Assembly (NCBI GenBank): GCA_031213475.1
Contig: JARUPZ010000009.1
Location: 4,306,601 to 4,370,600 of the forward strand
DNA length: 64,000 bases
Direction: 5' to 3'
Source of the DNA: Nereocystis luetkeana
Taxonomy: Eukaryota > Sar > Phaeophyceae > Laminariales > Laminariaceae
This document shows, in pieces, positions 10,053 through 20,969 of the stretch. Made by a program: the position numbers and the translations under genes. Numbering within the stretch: the stretch's first letter is position 1; each line of letters begins with the position of its first letter. A model generated the notes under the pieces. That model was not told where the DNA came from. It searched no databases and was given only the letters and a program-made list of their open reading frames with translations.

Positions 10053-10500
10053 CTCACACACCTACGTATGGTACCGTCGATAGAATGGTTGAGAATATTG
10101 AAAATTATGACACATAAATCATTGAGAAAATACAGATTCGACGTCACAGGCGCTTTATCTACGAGTAATAATGCGAGAGCCACACAGCAGTGAATGTGGT
10201 CGCTGAGAGACAGCGAGCCCAGGCAGACACACACGCGTAACCCTGCTCCGGGAAAGCTCCATTCGGACGCGTAACACCGGCCGCACAAGGTATGTTGTAC
10301 GTGTGTGTCCTTCACATCAAACCGTTCTTTCTACCTGTCGACATCGGTTCGTATAACTCAGGGACCGTTTCCCTTGTTCCTCGTGGATGTCATTATTAAT
10401 GGAGCTTTGCGTGTGACTATTTATGAGTAACATTTTTCTGTGGACCAACTGCCTGCTCCCGCCACATTCATCTGCAACTGTTATTCTTAAATATTACAGC
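10053..10500. other. Gene-free stretch upstream of the acylated-protein gene
   Basis: Contains a 35-base fragment of the Rep-E head near 10318-10350. The rest, which must include the promoter of the gene at 10625, shows no clear TATA or CCAAT box. Confidence 0.35.
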
Positions 10501-10624
10501 TGCTGTGTACGCCGAAAACCTCCCATCTCCAACCGCGGCAGAACGCCTTGCTGGGGAAACAACAACAAGAGCAGCAGCAGAGAAAAGCACTTTCATTGTT
10601 GAGATTTTGCCCATCTTTCTGACG

Positions 10625-11263
10625 ATGGGCTCGTGCCAAAGCAAGCATGTACCAGGAGAAGACGGGGAGGACCCCCGAGCCCCCGACTTGCGCGACGTCG
10701 GCCCGGAGTTCGCAGCTTCCATCGAAACGCCGACGACGCTCTGGGACCGCGAACCGCGGATAGTCCTCTTCAACAGAAGCTCGTACTCTGTCTCCTACTG
10801 GGTAGTTCAGGAGGACAAGAAAAGGACCACCCAACACCTCGAGACCATCGTCAACTCCATCGGTCTGCACCTCAATGCGAGCTTGAGCGATGTGGGTTTG
10901 AGCGGTGACCTGGAGAGGAGGAGCGAGGAGACCACGCACACGGAGGTGGGGGTGTACTACCTCATTAAGGACTACCGCATGGGACCGAGGGGCCAGACCG
11001 AGTCCACCCGAGTTCCCTTCCCGGCAGCCTGCGAAGACGTTCGGGTGTACGGATTTTTCCGGGATGGGATGGAGTGGCGGCCGTTCAAGGACAAGGTGTA
11101 CTCCATTTCAAGAAAGGACAAGATTTTCCAGCTCACCGCGTCGACTCCGAACATCACGCCGTATGCTAGGGCCTCCCCAACACCCCAACTAGCCAAGACA
11201 CCCGGTGAGACACAAAAACGTAAGACACCCGGTGAGACACAAAAACGTACACCTGGATGGTAG
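10625..11263 (+). CDS. Predicted N-myristoylated and palmitoylated protein of unknown function
   Basis: A single open frame of 212 codons runs from the only upstream ATG to TAG; the frame is open further left but contains no other ATG. The start context is good (A at -3, G at +4). The protein begins MGSCQSK. MGxxxSK is the classical N-myristoylation signal, and Cys4 next to it is a likely palmitoylation site, so membrane attachment at the cytoplasmic face is inferred. Residues about 40-175 form a soluble, strand-rich looking domain (RIVLFNRSSYSVSYWVVQE, VGVYYLIKDY, VRVYGFFRDGMEW) that I do not recognise. The C-terminus is a perfect 27-bp direct duplication (KTPGETQKR twice). No introns need be assumed. 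AATAAA occurs at 11359, 96 bases past the stop. Codon use is GC-rich, unlike the flanking DNA, which supports a real gene. Confidence 0.75.
   Translation: MGSCQSKHVPGEDGEDPRAPDLRDVGPEFAASIETPTTLWDREPRIVLFNRSSYSVSYWVVQEDKKRTTQHLETIVNSIGLHLNASLSDVGLSGDLERRSEETTHTEVGVYYLIKDYRMGPRGQTESTRVPFPAACEDVRVYGFFRDGMEWRPFKDKVYSISRKDKIFQLTASTPNITPYARASPTPQLAKTPGETQKRKTPGETQKRTPGW
11195..11248 (+). repeat. Perfect 2 x 27-bp tandem duplication at the 3' end of the gene
   Basis: Positions 11195-11221 and 11222-11248 are identical 27-mers starting AAGACACCCGGTGAGACAC. They encode KTPGETQKR twice in frame. Complete identity implies a very recent duplication or ongoing repeat-length change. Confidence 0.9.
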
Positions 11264-11423
11264 CTGTATGCCTCGTGTCGTCTACATCTATTAATAGTAC
11301 ACCTATTAAATAGCGTCCGTGCTGGTTCTTCATGTTGAAATGATGAAAGCTTTGTGGCAATAAAATGTCCGACACAGAGAGGTAATCCAGGTGTAATAGG
11401 AATAGTTCTTGCTGTACATTCGG

Positions 11424-11720
11424 AGACCGGTGGCTTGGTAGGTGGTACGCGTGCCTATCAAGATCAGTTTCGTGAGTTCAAGCCTCACCGAGTGCATGCT
11501 CGTGGGGGCTTTCTCTCGCGAAAAAGAAATTGGTTACGTGGCGGAAAGCGGGAGAGCGTGAGTTAGCTACATTCGATGAAAATCGACGAGCAGTGGGAAT
11601 CCTGAACCCTATGATATGCGCCACAGAAAAAAAGGTACGCACCGGGGGGGAGAAGGGACGACCCCTGTGACCACGGCTTGTCCAGAAGATCGCCGAGGGT
11701 ACAACCTCCGACGAGCTATA

Positions 11721-11772
<52 letters not shown>

Positions 11773-11950
11773 CTCACATTAACTCACAATTCAATGCAGT
11801 CCGTGGTCGCAGGACAGGCTCCAATAACTCTGGAGTGGAAGAAATACCTCAAGTAAAAACAGAGGCAAAAACAAAAAAACAAGCATACGCACTCCACCAC
11901 TGCGGACACCAAGCTGTATAGGCTGGAAAGTAAAAGTGATTGAGAAAAAA
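11424..11950 (+). mobile_element. SINE-B copy 2, split by Rep-C
   Basis: The head (GACCGGTGGCTTGGTAGGTG, then GTTCAAGCCTCACCGAGTGC) and body follow SINE-B copy 1 closely up to ACCTCCGACGAG. After a 200-bp Rep-C insertion the SINE-B end resumes at GGCTGGAAAGTAAAAGTGAT (11921). The SINE-B copy is therefore older than the Rep-C insertion. Confidence 0.75.
11717..11920 (-). mobile_element. Rep-C copy 1, (CAA)n-tailed element nested in SINE-B
   Basis: On the plus strand it begins with about 17 TTG units, then CTCACATTAACTCACAA, CAGTCCGTGGTCGCAGGACA, AACAAGCATACGCACTCC and ends GCGGACACC. The flanks AGCTATA and AGCTGTATA look like an imperfect target duplication of 7-9 bp. Read on the minus strand, the element has a (CAA)n 3' tail, as some retroposons do. 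Copies: 52711-52912, and a shorter one at 25578-25690. No tRNA-like head is evident. Confidence 0.65.
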
Positions 11951-12260
11951 ATGAACAAACAATTAAAATGCAGTACCTGGTATGGAAGATTGATGAGGAA
12001 ATTTGGGGTTTGTGGAGAGGGTCCCATAAAAAACGGGGATGGCTTGAAATGGAAACGAAGAAGACTATTGACTGCAGCTGTTTGTGGCTATCTGCTCGTG
12101 GGTGTAGACGAGCGGGGGTCTGGCACTGTGGACGAGGTCGGCGAGTTGCGAGAAGAAGACGAAAAAATCATGACGCGTGCATCGTACTTGGGAAGTCGTG
12201 GCGGGGCTTCGAGTTCGTCGATAATTGAAGCTTCAACCGGCTTGGGGAGAAACCCCTGCT
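11951..12260. other. Gene-free stretch
   Basis: A TACCTGGTA palindrome is at 11974. A continuous frame (11936-12367) crosses a MITE and is not considered coding. Nothing else was recognised. Confidence 0.3.
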
Positions 12261-12370
12261 GTGGGGGGCCAGAGTATATAGGACCAAATATTGTTATTAA
12301 CAGGAAAAAAGCGAACAAAACATGTTTTTGTTTGTGCTCTATTAATAGGTCTTATGGTCCCCCGTAATAG
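12261..12370 (-). mobile_element. MITE1 copy b, diverged
   Basis: Minus-strand orientation: the right end reads ATGGTCCCCCGTAATAG and the left end GGGGGGCC..TATAGGACCAAATATTGTTA. The centre differs from other copies, so this is an old or mosaic member. Confidence 0.55.
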
Positions 12371-12432
12371 TGGACTACAGAAGTATTAGGGGACTCACAC
12401 GACGGTATTGTATAGTATCCTTAGTGTGATGC

Positions 12433-12450
12433 TACTGCTGTACAGCAGTA
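12433..12450. repeat. Perfect 18-bp palindrome TACTGCTGTACAGCAGTA
   Basis: Each half, TACTGCTGTA or TACAGCAGTA, also occurs alone or with small changes at many places (for example 15271, 16551, 20368, 23809, 23945, 52430, 54312). The perfect form here could extrude as a cruciform. Function unknown. Confidence 0.8.
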
Positions 12451-12454
12451 CGAG

Positions 12455-13560
12455 CATGAAAAATTGCCAGGCGCTTACCCCGAAGAAGCGCATGCGACCG
12501 TGACCGCGCGCGTGCTGGAAAAACCTCTGCATGCAGTGGAAACACTGAGTCGCGCAAGATAAAAACAAACAACGATCTGCGTGTTGGCCCCTTTGTATAC
12601 ACCAGGTATACATAACATACCCGATATAGATATAAAATGTCTATATCGAGTTTGTTATCTGAGTTAATGTACGGGATACATACAAAATATTTTCCAAGAC
12701 TTCGAATACCACTCGCTGTTACCTGGTATGTTCGAGTAGGACCTGGTGTACAATGTTACCAAACCCTTTGCACGAACTCGTACAACCAGATGCTCAGCCC
12801 AGATGCCCAGGTCTTTGGTTCTCGTTGTGGTCGCGATTTTTATATTCAATCTACATGTCATATACTCCGTATATATGTATATATTCCGGAGGAGCCTGCG
12901 CAACAGGAGTTACAACTGCAGTCCTCAACTTGTTTAGTAGTAGGCAAACATGCATGATTCGTTGGCGTGTCGTGATTGGTCTATGTATAGCCCAGACGTG
13001 AACGTTCCTGGTTTCTTCTCGGAGATCTCTCTCGTGCATGTCTCGTATTTCTGCGTCGCGATCGTAGAACCGGCGAGCTCGAAAGGGGCACCTATTTTTT
13101 CGCGCGCTCTAAAAAGTGGAAACATCGTCCCACCACCAGTATACTAGGGTGTGACGTCGAGCGCAAGGCACAAACGAGCAATATGGAAGGCAGCTTGGTA
13201 TTACCCGGAGAAAATATCCGGGGGGCTACCGTAAATCACCCCCATTCTCCATTATTAAATCCAACCTGGGCCAGCGTTCCTGTTTTCTCTGTGTCCACAG
13301 CGGTAGTAGAGTACAGGACACCAACTATTAATAAGAAACAGGACAATAAAAAAACAGGCTGAGATTTTTTAAAATGGGAAAGACGCGAGGCTGGGCCTCC
13401 GCCGCAAAATATGAAAGGCCTATTGCCCACCTGAGGCGAAAGCCCGATGACCCTTCGGATCACGCTGCTGCCTGCGCCTGGTGGTCGCGAGTAACATTTT
13501 TCAGCTTTTCAGGGACGATTAATTAAAGTATCAACTTTAACCCCGCACAGCAGTGTACTT
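12455..13560. other. Gene-free stretch
   Basis: Two copies of the TACCWGGTA-type palindrome (12601 in 8-bp form, 12720) occur here; no coding region or other repeat was recognised. Confidence 0.3.
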
Positions 13561-13584
13561 GTATACTTCGAAGTATACCAGGTA
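13561..13584. repeat. 18-bp perfect palindrome overlapping a TACCAGGTA site
   Basis: GTATACTTCGAAGTATAC (13561-13578) is a perfect palindrome, directly fused to TACCAGGTA (13576-13584). Its core TACTTCGAAGTA recurs at 28363, and related CGAAGTAT words at 19216 and 29954. Confidence 0.8.
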
Positions 13585-13679
13585 TATACTGTCTGTATGC
13601 ACTACTTCTGTACTCGTCGTAGAAGAGCTTTTTTTTTGTTTATCGCATTTTATTTTGGCCGTCTTATGTTTCCAAATGT

Positions 13680-14491
13680 GTCTTCCCGAGTGACGAAGAC
13701 GACGATAAGGCAATGGATGGTGCTGACATCGGACGACCTCGTCGGTCGGACGGCTTGCCTATGGTTGACGGCGTTGATGACCTAGACGCTGGTCAAACAT
13801 CCCCACCCCTTGAATGCCCATCGGGTTATATGCCCTGTCCTGCTCCGCTCCTCCGGCCCATGATTCATCACTCCTGAAGCGGCACATCATGTTTCGCCGT
13901 CGGTTACGACGGGTGAAGGCCTTCATCACGAGACGGGCACAGGCCCGGACGCGCCAGAACTACGACTAATTAAGCGAACCTATGCCACCCTCCCGAACGA
14001 ATATTCCCCTCGGGAAGTAGACTGACTGCTTGCTGTTGACGAAGCCGCGGCGGAAAGTGCTTGGGTGCTACCGAAGAAGTCTAATGCGCTTTCAAGAATG
14101 CTCCAACGTGATCTATTGACAGCACCGTAGGCAGCGGGCAGGGGAGACATCGGCGGCAACGGTGGCGCTGATTGTGTCTGGGAGGACAACGGAGAGGAAT
14201 GACGACGAGGGAAGAAGGAAGGACTCGGGGGGGACCGGAGTAGAGGGTGACAACTATAGTGATCTCGGAGAGGGTAGCTTTTGCGATAGCAGTGATAGCG
14301 AGGTCGAGGGGGAAGGCGGGGAAGAGGTTGCTGACGCCATTGCCGGGACCCAGCACTCAAGCAGAGGGAAGGGGCGTAAGCGGAAACGTTTCAACTCCGT
14401 TGCTGAGCACGTTTTCTTTGGGCCAGCGCCCACCAGCAAGAGTACACGCGAAAGAGCTCGGACGCCGAACGTGCGGATGCGTAACGAGTGA
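13680..14491 (+). pseudogene. Decayed coding stretch ending in an acidic, NLS-bearing open frame
   Basis: From 14162 to 14491 an open frame without ATG encodes about 109 residues: a Ser/Asp/Glu/Gly-rich part (RTTERNDDEGRRKD, SFCDSSDSEVEGEGGEE) followed by a basic cluster GKGRKRKRF that resembles a nuclear localisation signal. Upstream DNA from about 13680 has GC content and codon-like periodicity of coding sequence but several stops. It may be a host pseudogene, or exons I cannot join. No family was recognised. Confidence 0.3.
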
Positions 14492-14499
14492 CGGGCGTA

Positions 14500-15060
14500 C
14501 AGCCAATAGCGGCATTCATATGAGTGAACATCTTTTCAAAACCATAATAAGAAATCCGCTCCATTCTGTCCGGCGAATATAGGAAACAGGATCAACAAGA
14601 AAAATGCTTAGAAACATTAACGTGTAGAAACCCAGACTGAGCTCATATCGCTGTTTCTTACTAGGTGTCCTGCACTTTAGGCGCCATTGCGTCGATGAAA
14701 ATACGCTCAGGTCGGCTCGAACAAAGGAAGAAAAAATGGGTTGGAAACACAGCTCGCCAGTGGGACTAACTCTAAATCCTACCTGGTACGCATTAGTCTT
14801 AGATCAGACCGAAAAAAAAAAGACATTCGAGTCTGGACAAAAAAATGACGATTCTGAACACCTGGCGCCCACCGTTTCAAGTGTCCTACGCTACTCTCAT
14901 GTAATACCAGGCCTGTACCAGTTAACTATACTGTTGTCGTCTATCCGGGCGTAGTCGTAGCTTCTACAATGTGTGTAAAGCGGCTGCGGCAGTCGCTCTC
15001 GCTACTCCTTCGTCCTCAAAACATCGCAGAAGTACATCGTGTGTTCGTTGTATGAATGTA
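14500..15060. other. Gene-free stretch
   Basis: One palindrome (14780) and a near match at 14904 are present; nothing else was recognised. Confidence 0.3.
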
Positions 15061-15381
15061 TACCAGGTACGAGAACACCATCAGTAGTATATTACCAGGT
15101 ATAGGTTGTGTGTGCCTTCGGTCTTCTATTCTGCACGTCGGGAGTTGACCAAGGTACCCACCGCCATCGAGTTTCTCTCTGTTTTTTTGTGCTGAACAGC
15201 CCCCTTTGCAGAGTGGAGACCTACGTTTTATTATTTCGAGTAGTGGTACCGGTATTTGTGTTTACATCAGTACTGCTGTACCAGGTACGATATACCAGGT
15301 ACCTGGCCAAACGAAAATCAAAGGCAAAATAAAAAATCGAAGATAGCAGGCATTTGGTGTGTGCTTCTACACTACCTGGTA
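15061..15381. repeat. Cluster of five TACCWGGTA palindromes
   Basis: Cores at 15061, 15093, 15279, 15293 and 15373, with a further partial (TACCTGG) overlapping the fourth. The chance expectation for 320 bp is about 0.0025. Flanking bases are usually purine on the left and pyrimidine on the right, making an 11-bp palindrome RTACCWGGTAY. A protein-binding site cluster or a replication-born repeat are both possible. Confidence 0.85.
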
Positions 15382-15389
15382 AATCCTAT

Positions 15390-17880
15390 ACACTAGCACC
15401 GTATGGTCACGTTGGGCGACTACTGGTGTCACAACGCGATTTCAGGCAGCCTTTCCTGATCCGAGGTGACTCTCGTTCGCGTGCGCGAATTCTCTCATCA
15501 CAAACGCGTCTCATCCATTTGAACTCCCAGCCAGTGCGAGTAATACATGATGGGCCCATGTGAAACCAACTATCTTGCTTCCAAACGCAGGAGTTCGGTT
15601 GCTTTCCTTCAGACGTACCAGGTATGCACCAGTAGTACTGGAGCGGTCTAGCAAAATGTTACTCACAAGAGACCCATCAGCCTGAAATACCCGAAAGAAA
15701 GCAATCAAGCGAACTGTCAAGCCTACACCGTAGTCAGTGCCCAAGGTTTGTGAATGTTTGACCCCTTCCTGTGGCTGACCTGGGCCCTAGCATGTGCCTG
15801 ACGTGGGCCGAGACACTATTCAATGGGCACCACTGGATAAGTAGTTTTCTGGGAGGATTAAAAATATCAAAGCGCGACATAAGAAAAAAAATCTTTTGGC
15901 GCGCGTCCAGAATAGGACAGTGGGCCTAATATCGATTTCAGGGTTCTTCGTGTGAGAGGGCCGGTGCTACCGCTACTGTGTATCATACATAACTGCCCCA
16001 TGGAAAAAAACGCTCTACATGCTCAGCCCAACCCCCCCCTCGAAAAAACAGCAGGTTGACACGTTTCTCTCGCTTCCCCACAACCTTTTGCCGCGCCAGC
16101 AGGAACAACGTGACCTCCTACAAGAGTCCAACCCCCCACCTGGCCAGGGTTTTTCTCTGCCCTCTCGTCCCATACAGCGTTCGAGCCATGCCATGGAAGG
16201 CGTAGATAGGGTGGGGGCGCCTTCCGCTCTACGTCTGTGGAGCTGTCCACCACGGAGGGCTTACGGCCTCGAGCTATAGGTACTGCAGTGAGTAGCGGTC
16301 TGGCGAGCGTGGAGCTGGTCGTTGGCTTCGACATGCGGCACAATATGTCTCCTTACCCTGCGCCTCCCCTCTGCTGGAGATGGCGCCTTATAGTATACGC
16401 AAAAGCCCACGGTTTTTCCGCGGCTGGAACAATATCCCTGAGCGGGTAGATTCATTCAGGTGTTTGTGGAGCGCAGCCTTTCTGTACTCGCATCAGAAAT
16501 CTAGCCCGTGGGCTTCTGTAGTAAACCAGCGCATTAGTATGTCGCCGGTACTACTGCTGTAAGCATAGATAGCAGGCAACCATGTGTAGCAACCGTGCTG
16601 TGACTTGTCTGAAAACCGTTCCTAGCATTATGACCTCATCCAAGAGTTGGGAAAGGTGTGGCTGCGGTTCCACCCGCAGGTGTAGCCCAGTTGTAGCTCG
16701 ATAGTACATACAGTGCGTGCAGTGAACTGCTGTTGTAGATGGCGACGACAGCGTCGGGGGTGGGTGGGTGGGTGGGAGGGGGGGAGTGTTATCTTAGGCA
16801 TGAACCTAGCTACACAATATAGAGCTTCCGTTAGGTACTGGCCTGTCGATGCTGCCATTTATCGCCTCCGTCCGGCTTGTATCTTGGATTGTATCTGCGG
16901 TGTCGCCTGCGGCCCCCTGGTCGAGGGGGACGATAGTGAGAGGCTGCAGTGGGCACGGCGTCGCGAAATTGGCTGTGCGTCGAGCGAGAGCGGGCGGGTG
17001 GGCGGGCGGGGGAGCGAGCCGGTGTTAACGAGTACCTGGTACGGGCTTTGTGTTGAGGGTGCCACTGCTCTCGCCTTGAGATAGCTCAGATGTTAGTTTA
17101 GCAGAGTAGTCGAGGGAGCGCGTACGTGATGTTTGCTCTGAGACCCATGTTGTGCTGCTCACGTGTCGTTTTGTGTATTGTATCGGTCATGTCGGTCGCC
17201 GAAGTTCTTGAGTTGTGGCGTTTGTCACCTGCACAGTCGACCACGGATATCTACGCTCGGCCTGCTATTCGTTGCCGACTTTCTGGATCTATTAGTCGCT
17301 GATGCGAGACGTTCAATAGGAGTGATCCCGAAACCAACGTTAAAAAGCTCTATTCGTTGTACTGTGCTCACGCGTCTACCCCCCCCCCCCCCGGACTCAG
17401 GGAAGATTCGAGGACTCCGTCGATTTTGCAAAACGTCTTCACGCTTCCCGCTTTTGGAGAAAAATAAAAGAATGGAGCTGGGGTCATGTAGGTATGTATT
17501 TATGCAGGGCTGGGGAAGGGTGAAGATGCACGTTCACGTGTCTGCCGAATAATTTGATTAAAAAGCAACTGGTGATCGGGACTTCGCCGGGCCTTCCAAA
17601 CAACGGGTCTTGATGGTTTGGGATGAGCCCTGCTGGGCTGCTTTTTGGGTTAATAGGGCCACCATTGATTTAAAGGAGCCCATGAACCAGCTCAAAGCCG
17701 CCAAGGCGGTTGTTTCTGTGTGGCAGCTGTTTTTTTGGGAGGTGCCGATATTTCACCTTTTGCCGTGACATGCTCGTTGTTGGCCCCAGGATCGACGCGA
17801 AACCGTTCCAGCGTACAGCTGGACTCGCCCGTAGACGTGATGCTAAGTGTGTACTGTAATTGGTCAAGGTTGTTTGATCC
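15390..17880. other. Gene-free stretch
   Basis: Palindromes occur at 15616 and 17033, a GGGT-type minisatellite at 16756-16786 and a C14 run near 17380-17393. Several frames of 80-130 codons exist but none resembles a known protein or shows convincing coding composition. Confidence 0.3.
16756..16786 (+). repeat. (GGGT)n-like G-rich simple repeat
   Basis: A run of GGGTGGGTGGGTGGGTGGGA followed by G7. The pattern meets the usual G-quadruplex rule (four or more G3 tracts with short loops). No gene is adjacent. Confidence 0.8.
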
Positions 17881-17883
17881 CCC

Positions 17884-17920
17884 CAGCAGAAGCAGAAGCA
17901 GCAGCAGCAGCAGCAGCAGT
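17884..17920 (+). repeat. (CAG)n microsatellite
   Basis: AGCAGAAGCAGAAG followed by eight CAG units. It gives poly-Ser in one frame and poly-Leu on the opposite strand, which explains the long frames there. No gene is supported. Confidence 0.85.
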
Positions 17921-17929
17921 GATGACCTA

Positions 17930-20540
17930 CTTTCTACGCGGACTGCGCGCGCCAACGCCATGCGGTCCCGTCATTCTATACTCGCACCTTACGTGCCGTT
18001 GGGAGTAGAAGGGGGTGTGCGGATGTAACGCATAAGGCACCATAGGACAGGTGTCATAGGGTACCACACCCTCTGCGATGGATGCCTGAGTCGAGTTACC
18101 CAAGCATAACGGGGGGATGCTCAACCATTGTGGTGATTTTTTTTTTGTTTTTTCATGTGTTAAGAGGCATTCGCATCCTCTCCCCTTCGTCAAGGAAACC
18201 AGCTCCGGAATATTTCTTGGCGGTGGGGGGAGGGGGGGGGGGGGGGGGGGGATTCGAGAGGTATTTTGCGTTTCCAGGTTATGGTGTCTGGTGTTGTGTT
18301 CGTGAAAACAGCCCCTCGTGAAGCAAAGCAGCAGCGACAGCACCCGCAACTGTTACAGTAGGAGTGGTGGCAGGAGCCGCAACAGTAGAAGTGATGGGTA
18401 GCAATACTAGCGGTGGCTGTGTGAGAGCCCACGATCTTGCACGGAGGTTGTACCCGAGTAGTCAAAAAGCTCGGTAGGGGGGGGACGTACCCCTGCGTCA
18501 CGAGGAAAGGCTGCATCCCCTACAAATGAGGTTCGCATGTACCTTCGTTGCTGTACTAGTGTCCCCCTTCGAGGCAAGCTTATAAAAGGAGGTAAAACTC
18601 TGCTTGGAACTTTGTTTGTAGGGGGGGGGGGGAACCAAACATGCTTTCCCCAACTCCGAAGAAACTAACTTGATGTCTTGAATTAATGTATCGCTGTACG
18701 CAGTACGAATTTTCTTCGAAGGTTGATCGATTGATGTATCCAGCTCTAACCTAGCTCAAGTACTGCTGCAGTCATACGCGCGTACCTGTACGTAAGTTAC
18801 AGCAGGAGTGTGGATTTCTCAATCAAGTTGATTTATTTCTGGGGGGGGGAGACTACCAACGCGACGTCGTGTGGCATGCTGTTGCGCAGTGCAGAAAGCT
18901 AATGTGTTTCATGTCGATGCTTGTACACCTGGCTGTCCACCGTTTAGCTCGTGCTGTGCTCCGGGCGTCGTTCCAGAGTCGCATGCCGATGTCGTTGCAC
19001 TCAAGCCCCACTTGTAATGTGTCTGGGCATGCCTCCTAGTTGGCGGTTTCTGTGCGCTTGTTGGTGCAAAATGTTGCGGTCGCCCGGCGGCCCGGCTTTA
19101 CCCTTGTTACTCGCACGAGTACGCGAAAGGATTCTCTGGTTGCTCTGGTGCTTGCATATGTTTCCTGTGTGTAGCGTTGGCCGTGGGCAGGTATTTCGTG
19201 ATGTTTTTACGTGCCTCGAAGTATACTTGTAGATGAGCCTTGTTGGAGTATCCTAGGTAGGGCGGGCGCGGGGGGGGGGGGGGGGGGGGGTTAGGCAGGA
19301 ATGTACTAGTTGTACAATGTGTTGCATTTCACAACACGAGGGGTGTGCCGCGCAGGAAAGCGTCAGAACCCACTTGTTTGGGTACCTAGGGAAGAGATGC
19401 GAACGACACCCACGATTTAAATATAGAGACGAACGATATAACTAGGAGTAAAGCGGCTTGCTTTCACTACTGCTGCAGTGCGCAACGCAAACCTACCACA
19501 CGGGTTTAGCTGTTCACTCTGGCCTGTCACAGCAGTTACTGTCGTGGGGTGTATGTATGTATGGTCTCGTTTTTTTTGCTTTTGTGTCGCGTACCTAGCG
19601 CCATAAGATAGTACGAGTATGTAAACATGATTCAGGTTGTTGAATGAAATGCAGGAGGGCAGGTGCATCCTGCCGGTACAGTGTTGCGTATATATACAGA
19701 GTGGCCATTGGTTTCAACAACTTTTTGTTTTACGAGCGATTGCTTGTTTTTCGCTTGGCTTCCTTGGAAGTGGTTTGAGAGAGAGTAGCGACCCGTCGCG
19801 GTGGGACGTAGCAGGGCCATAGACAGGCAAGGGACGCCCCTGCAGACATTTGTTATGGGGGGGAGTTGATGATGTCGTATCCACAGAGGGAAAGATTGAG
19901 ACGGCGCTCAGGCTTTGTTTTGGTCAGACCTAGTTATTGCAGTTCTGCTCCTATTGAGTTAACACCGCACACATATTGTGCCTGCAACCATAGTCGCAGC
20001 GACTACGATCCTATTACATCTTTAGGGGCTTCGAGAATACGTCCAACGATATTTTGGAAGTGCCTGGAGAGGGGGGAGGGTGTTCGGAGTTTTGGTGCAT
20101 GTACCTGGGTGCAGTGAGGCGGGGGGGCAGAACTCGGTGCTTGTCGTGCAGAGGCTTGCTGGTGTTGGTCATGTGTTTTTTTTTGCGTAGGTGTTCGGTT
20201 GCGGGATATTTACGCATGCAAAACCCCTGTCGCTGCCGGTTTAGGTGTGCTCGCCAATATGTTGCGGCTTGTGCTAAGCCTGCACGTTTTTGGTTTGTCA
20301 ACTGCTTTTGTTTGTTCTCGTGACAGGCACCGCTCAAGCTCGAGGATATCGTATAGTAACCGCCGAGTACTGCTGCTGTAGCCGTAACCACACATGGTTG
20401 AGGTATACTATGGGTGGCACTGCATGTAATGGGTATTCAATCACCGCGCTTGCTTGCAACAACGCCATGCGGCAGCAGCCTTTGTGGCACGAATATAGCA
20501 AATACAGCAAATAGAGTAGACAAGCCGAAAGTTGGCACGA
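17930..20540. other. Gene-free stretch with long poly-G runs
   Basis: Contains G20 at 18232-18251, G11-12 near 18620 and G21 at 19270-19290. No coding region, MITE or SINE was recognised. Open frames here mostly come from G-run or Cys/Trp-rich accidental translation. Confidence 0.3.
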
Positions 20541-20544
20541 AAGG

Positions 20545-20670
20545 GAGGTAGACTTGGTGCATGGGTTTCCTTTTGTTTCCGAGGTTTTCTTCTTTCGGGA
20601 AAGTTATTAGTGATCCATGTTGAAGATCATGCTGCACATTGTCGGATGGCAAGATAAATAATAATATTAA
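20545..20670 (+). mobile_element. Rep-F copy 2
   Basis: Same start (GAGGTAGACTTGGTGCATGG), body and (AAT)n tail as the copy nested in MITE1 at 8802. Identity is roughly 95 percent by eye over 125 bp. That both full copies share the same 5' start suggests this is the real end of a short element, not random truncation. Confidence 0.65.
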
Positions 20671-20879
20671 TATGGCGATTCACGGACGACAATAAAGCGT
20701 GTATAGTTGAACTTCTCCGGGTTGATTCCTCGCGTCTTTCTCACGCCTCGAGTTTTACCCCTGCGCGAAAAACTGCAGCAATTTCTGCGAGTGATGAGGC
20801 GAGCCAAGATTGTCGTTCTCCTTCTTTTAAACGATAATATTAAAGAATCCCATCGCGGTATCATTATAAATATTTTTAT

Positions 20880-20965
20880 TCTAATTATTATTATTATTAT
20901 TATCATTATTTTGATTGTTACCATTCTTGTTATTATAATTATTATTGTTGTTATTGTTGTTGTAG
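20880..20965 (+). repeat. (ATT)n/(GTT)n microsatellite
   Basis: Impure ATT/TTG triplet array of about 85 bp, starting TTATTATTATTATTATCATT. It creates poly-Ile/Val frames of no coding meaning. Confidence 0.85.
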
Positions 20966-20969
20966 ACAA

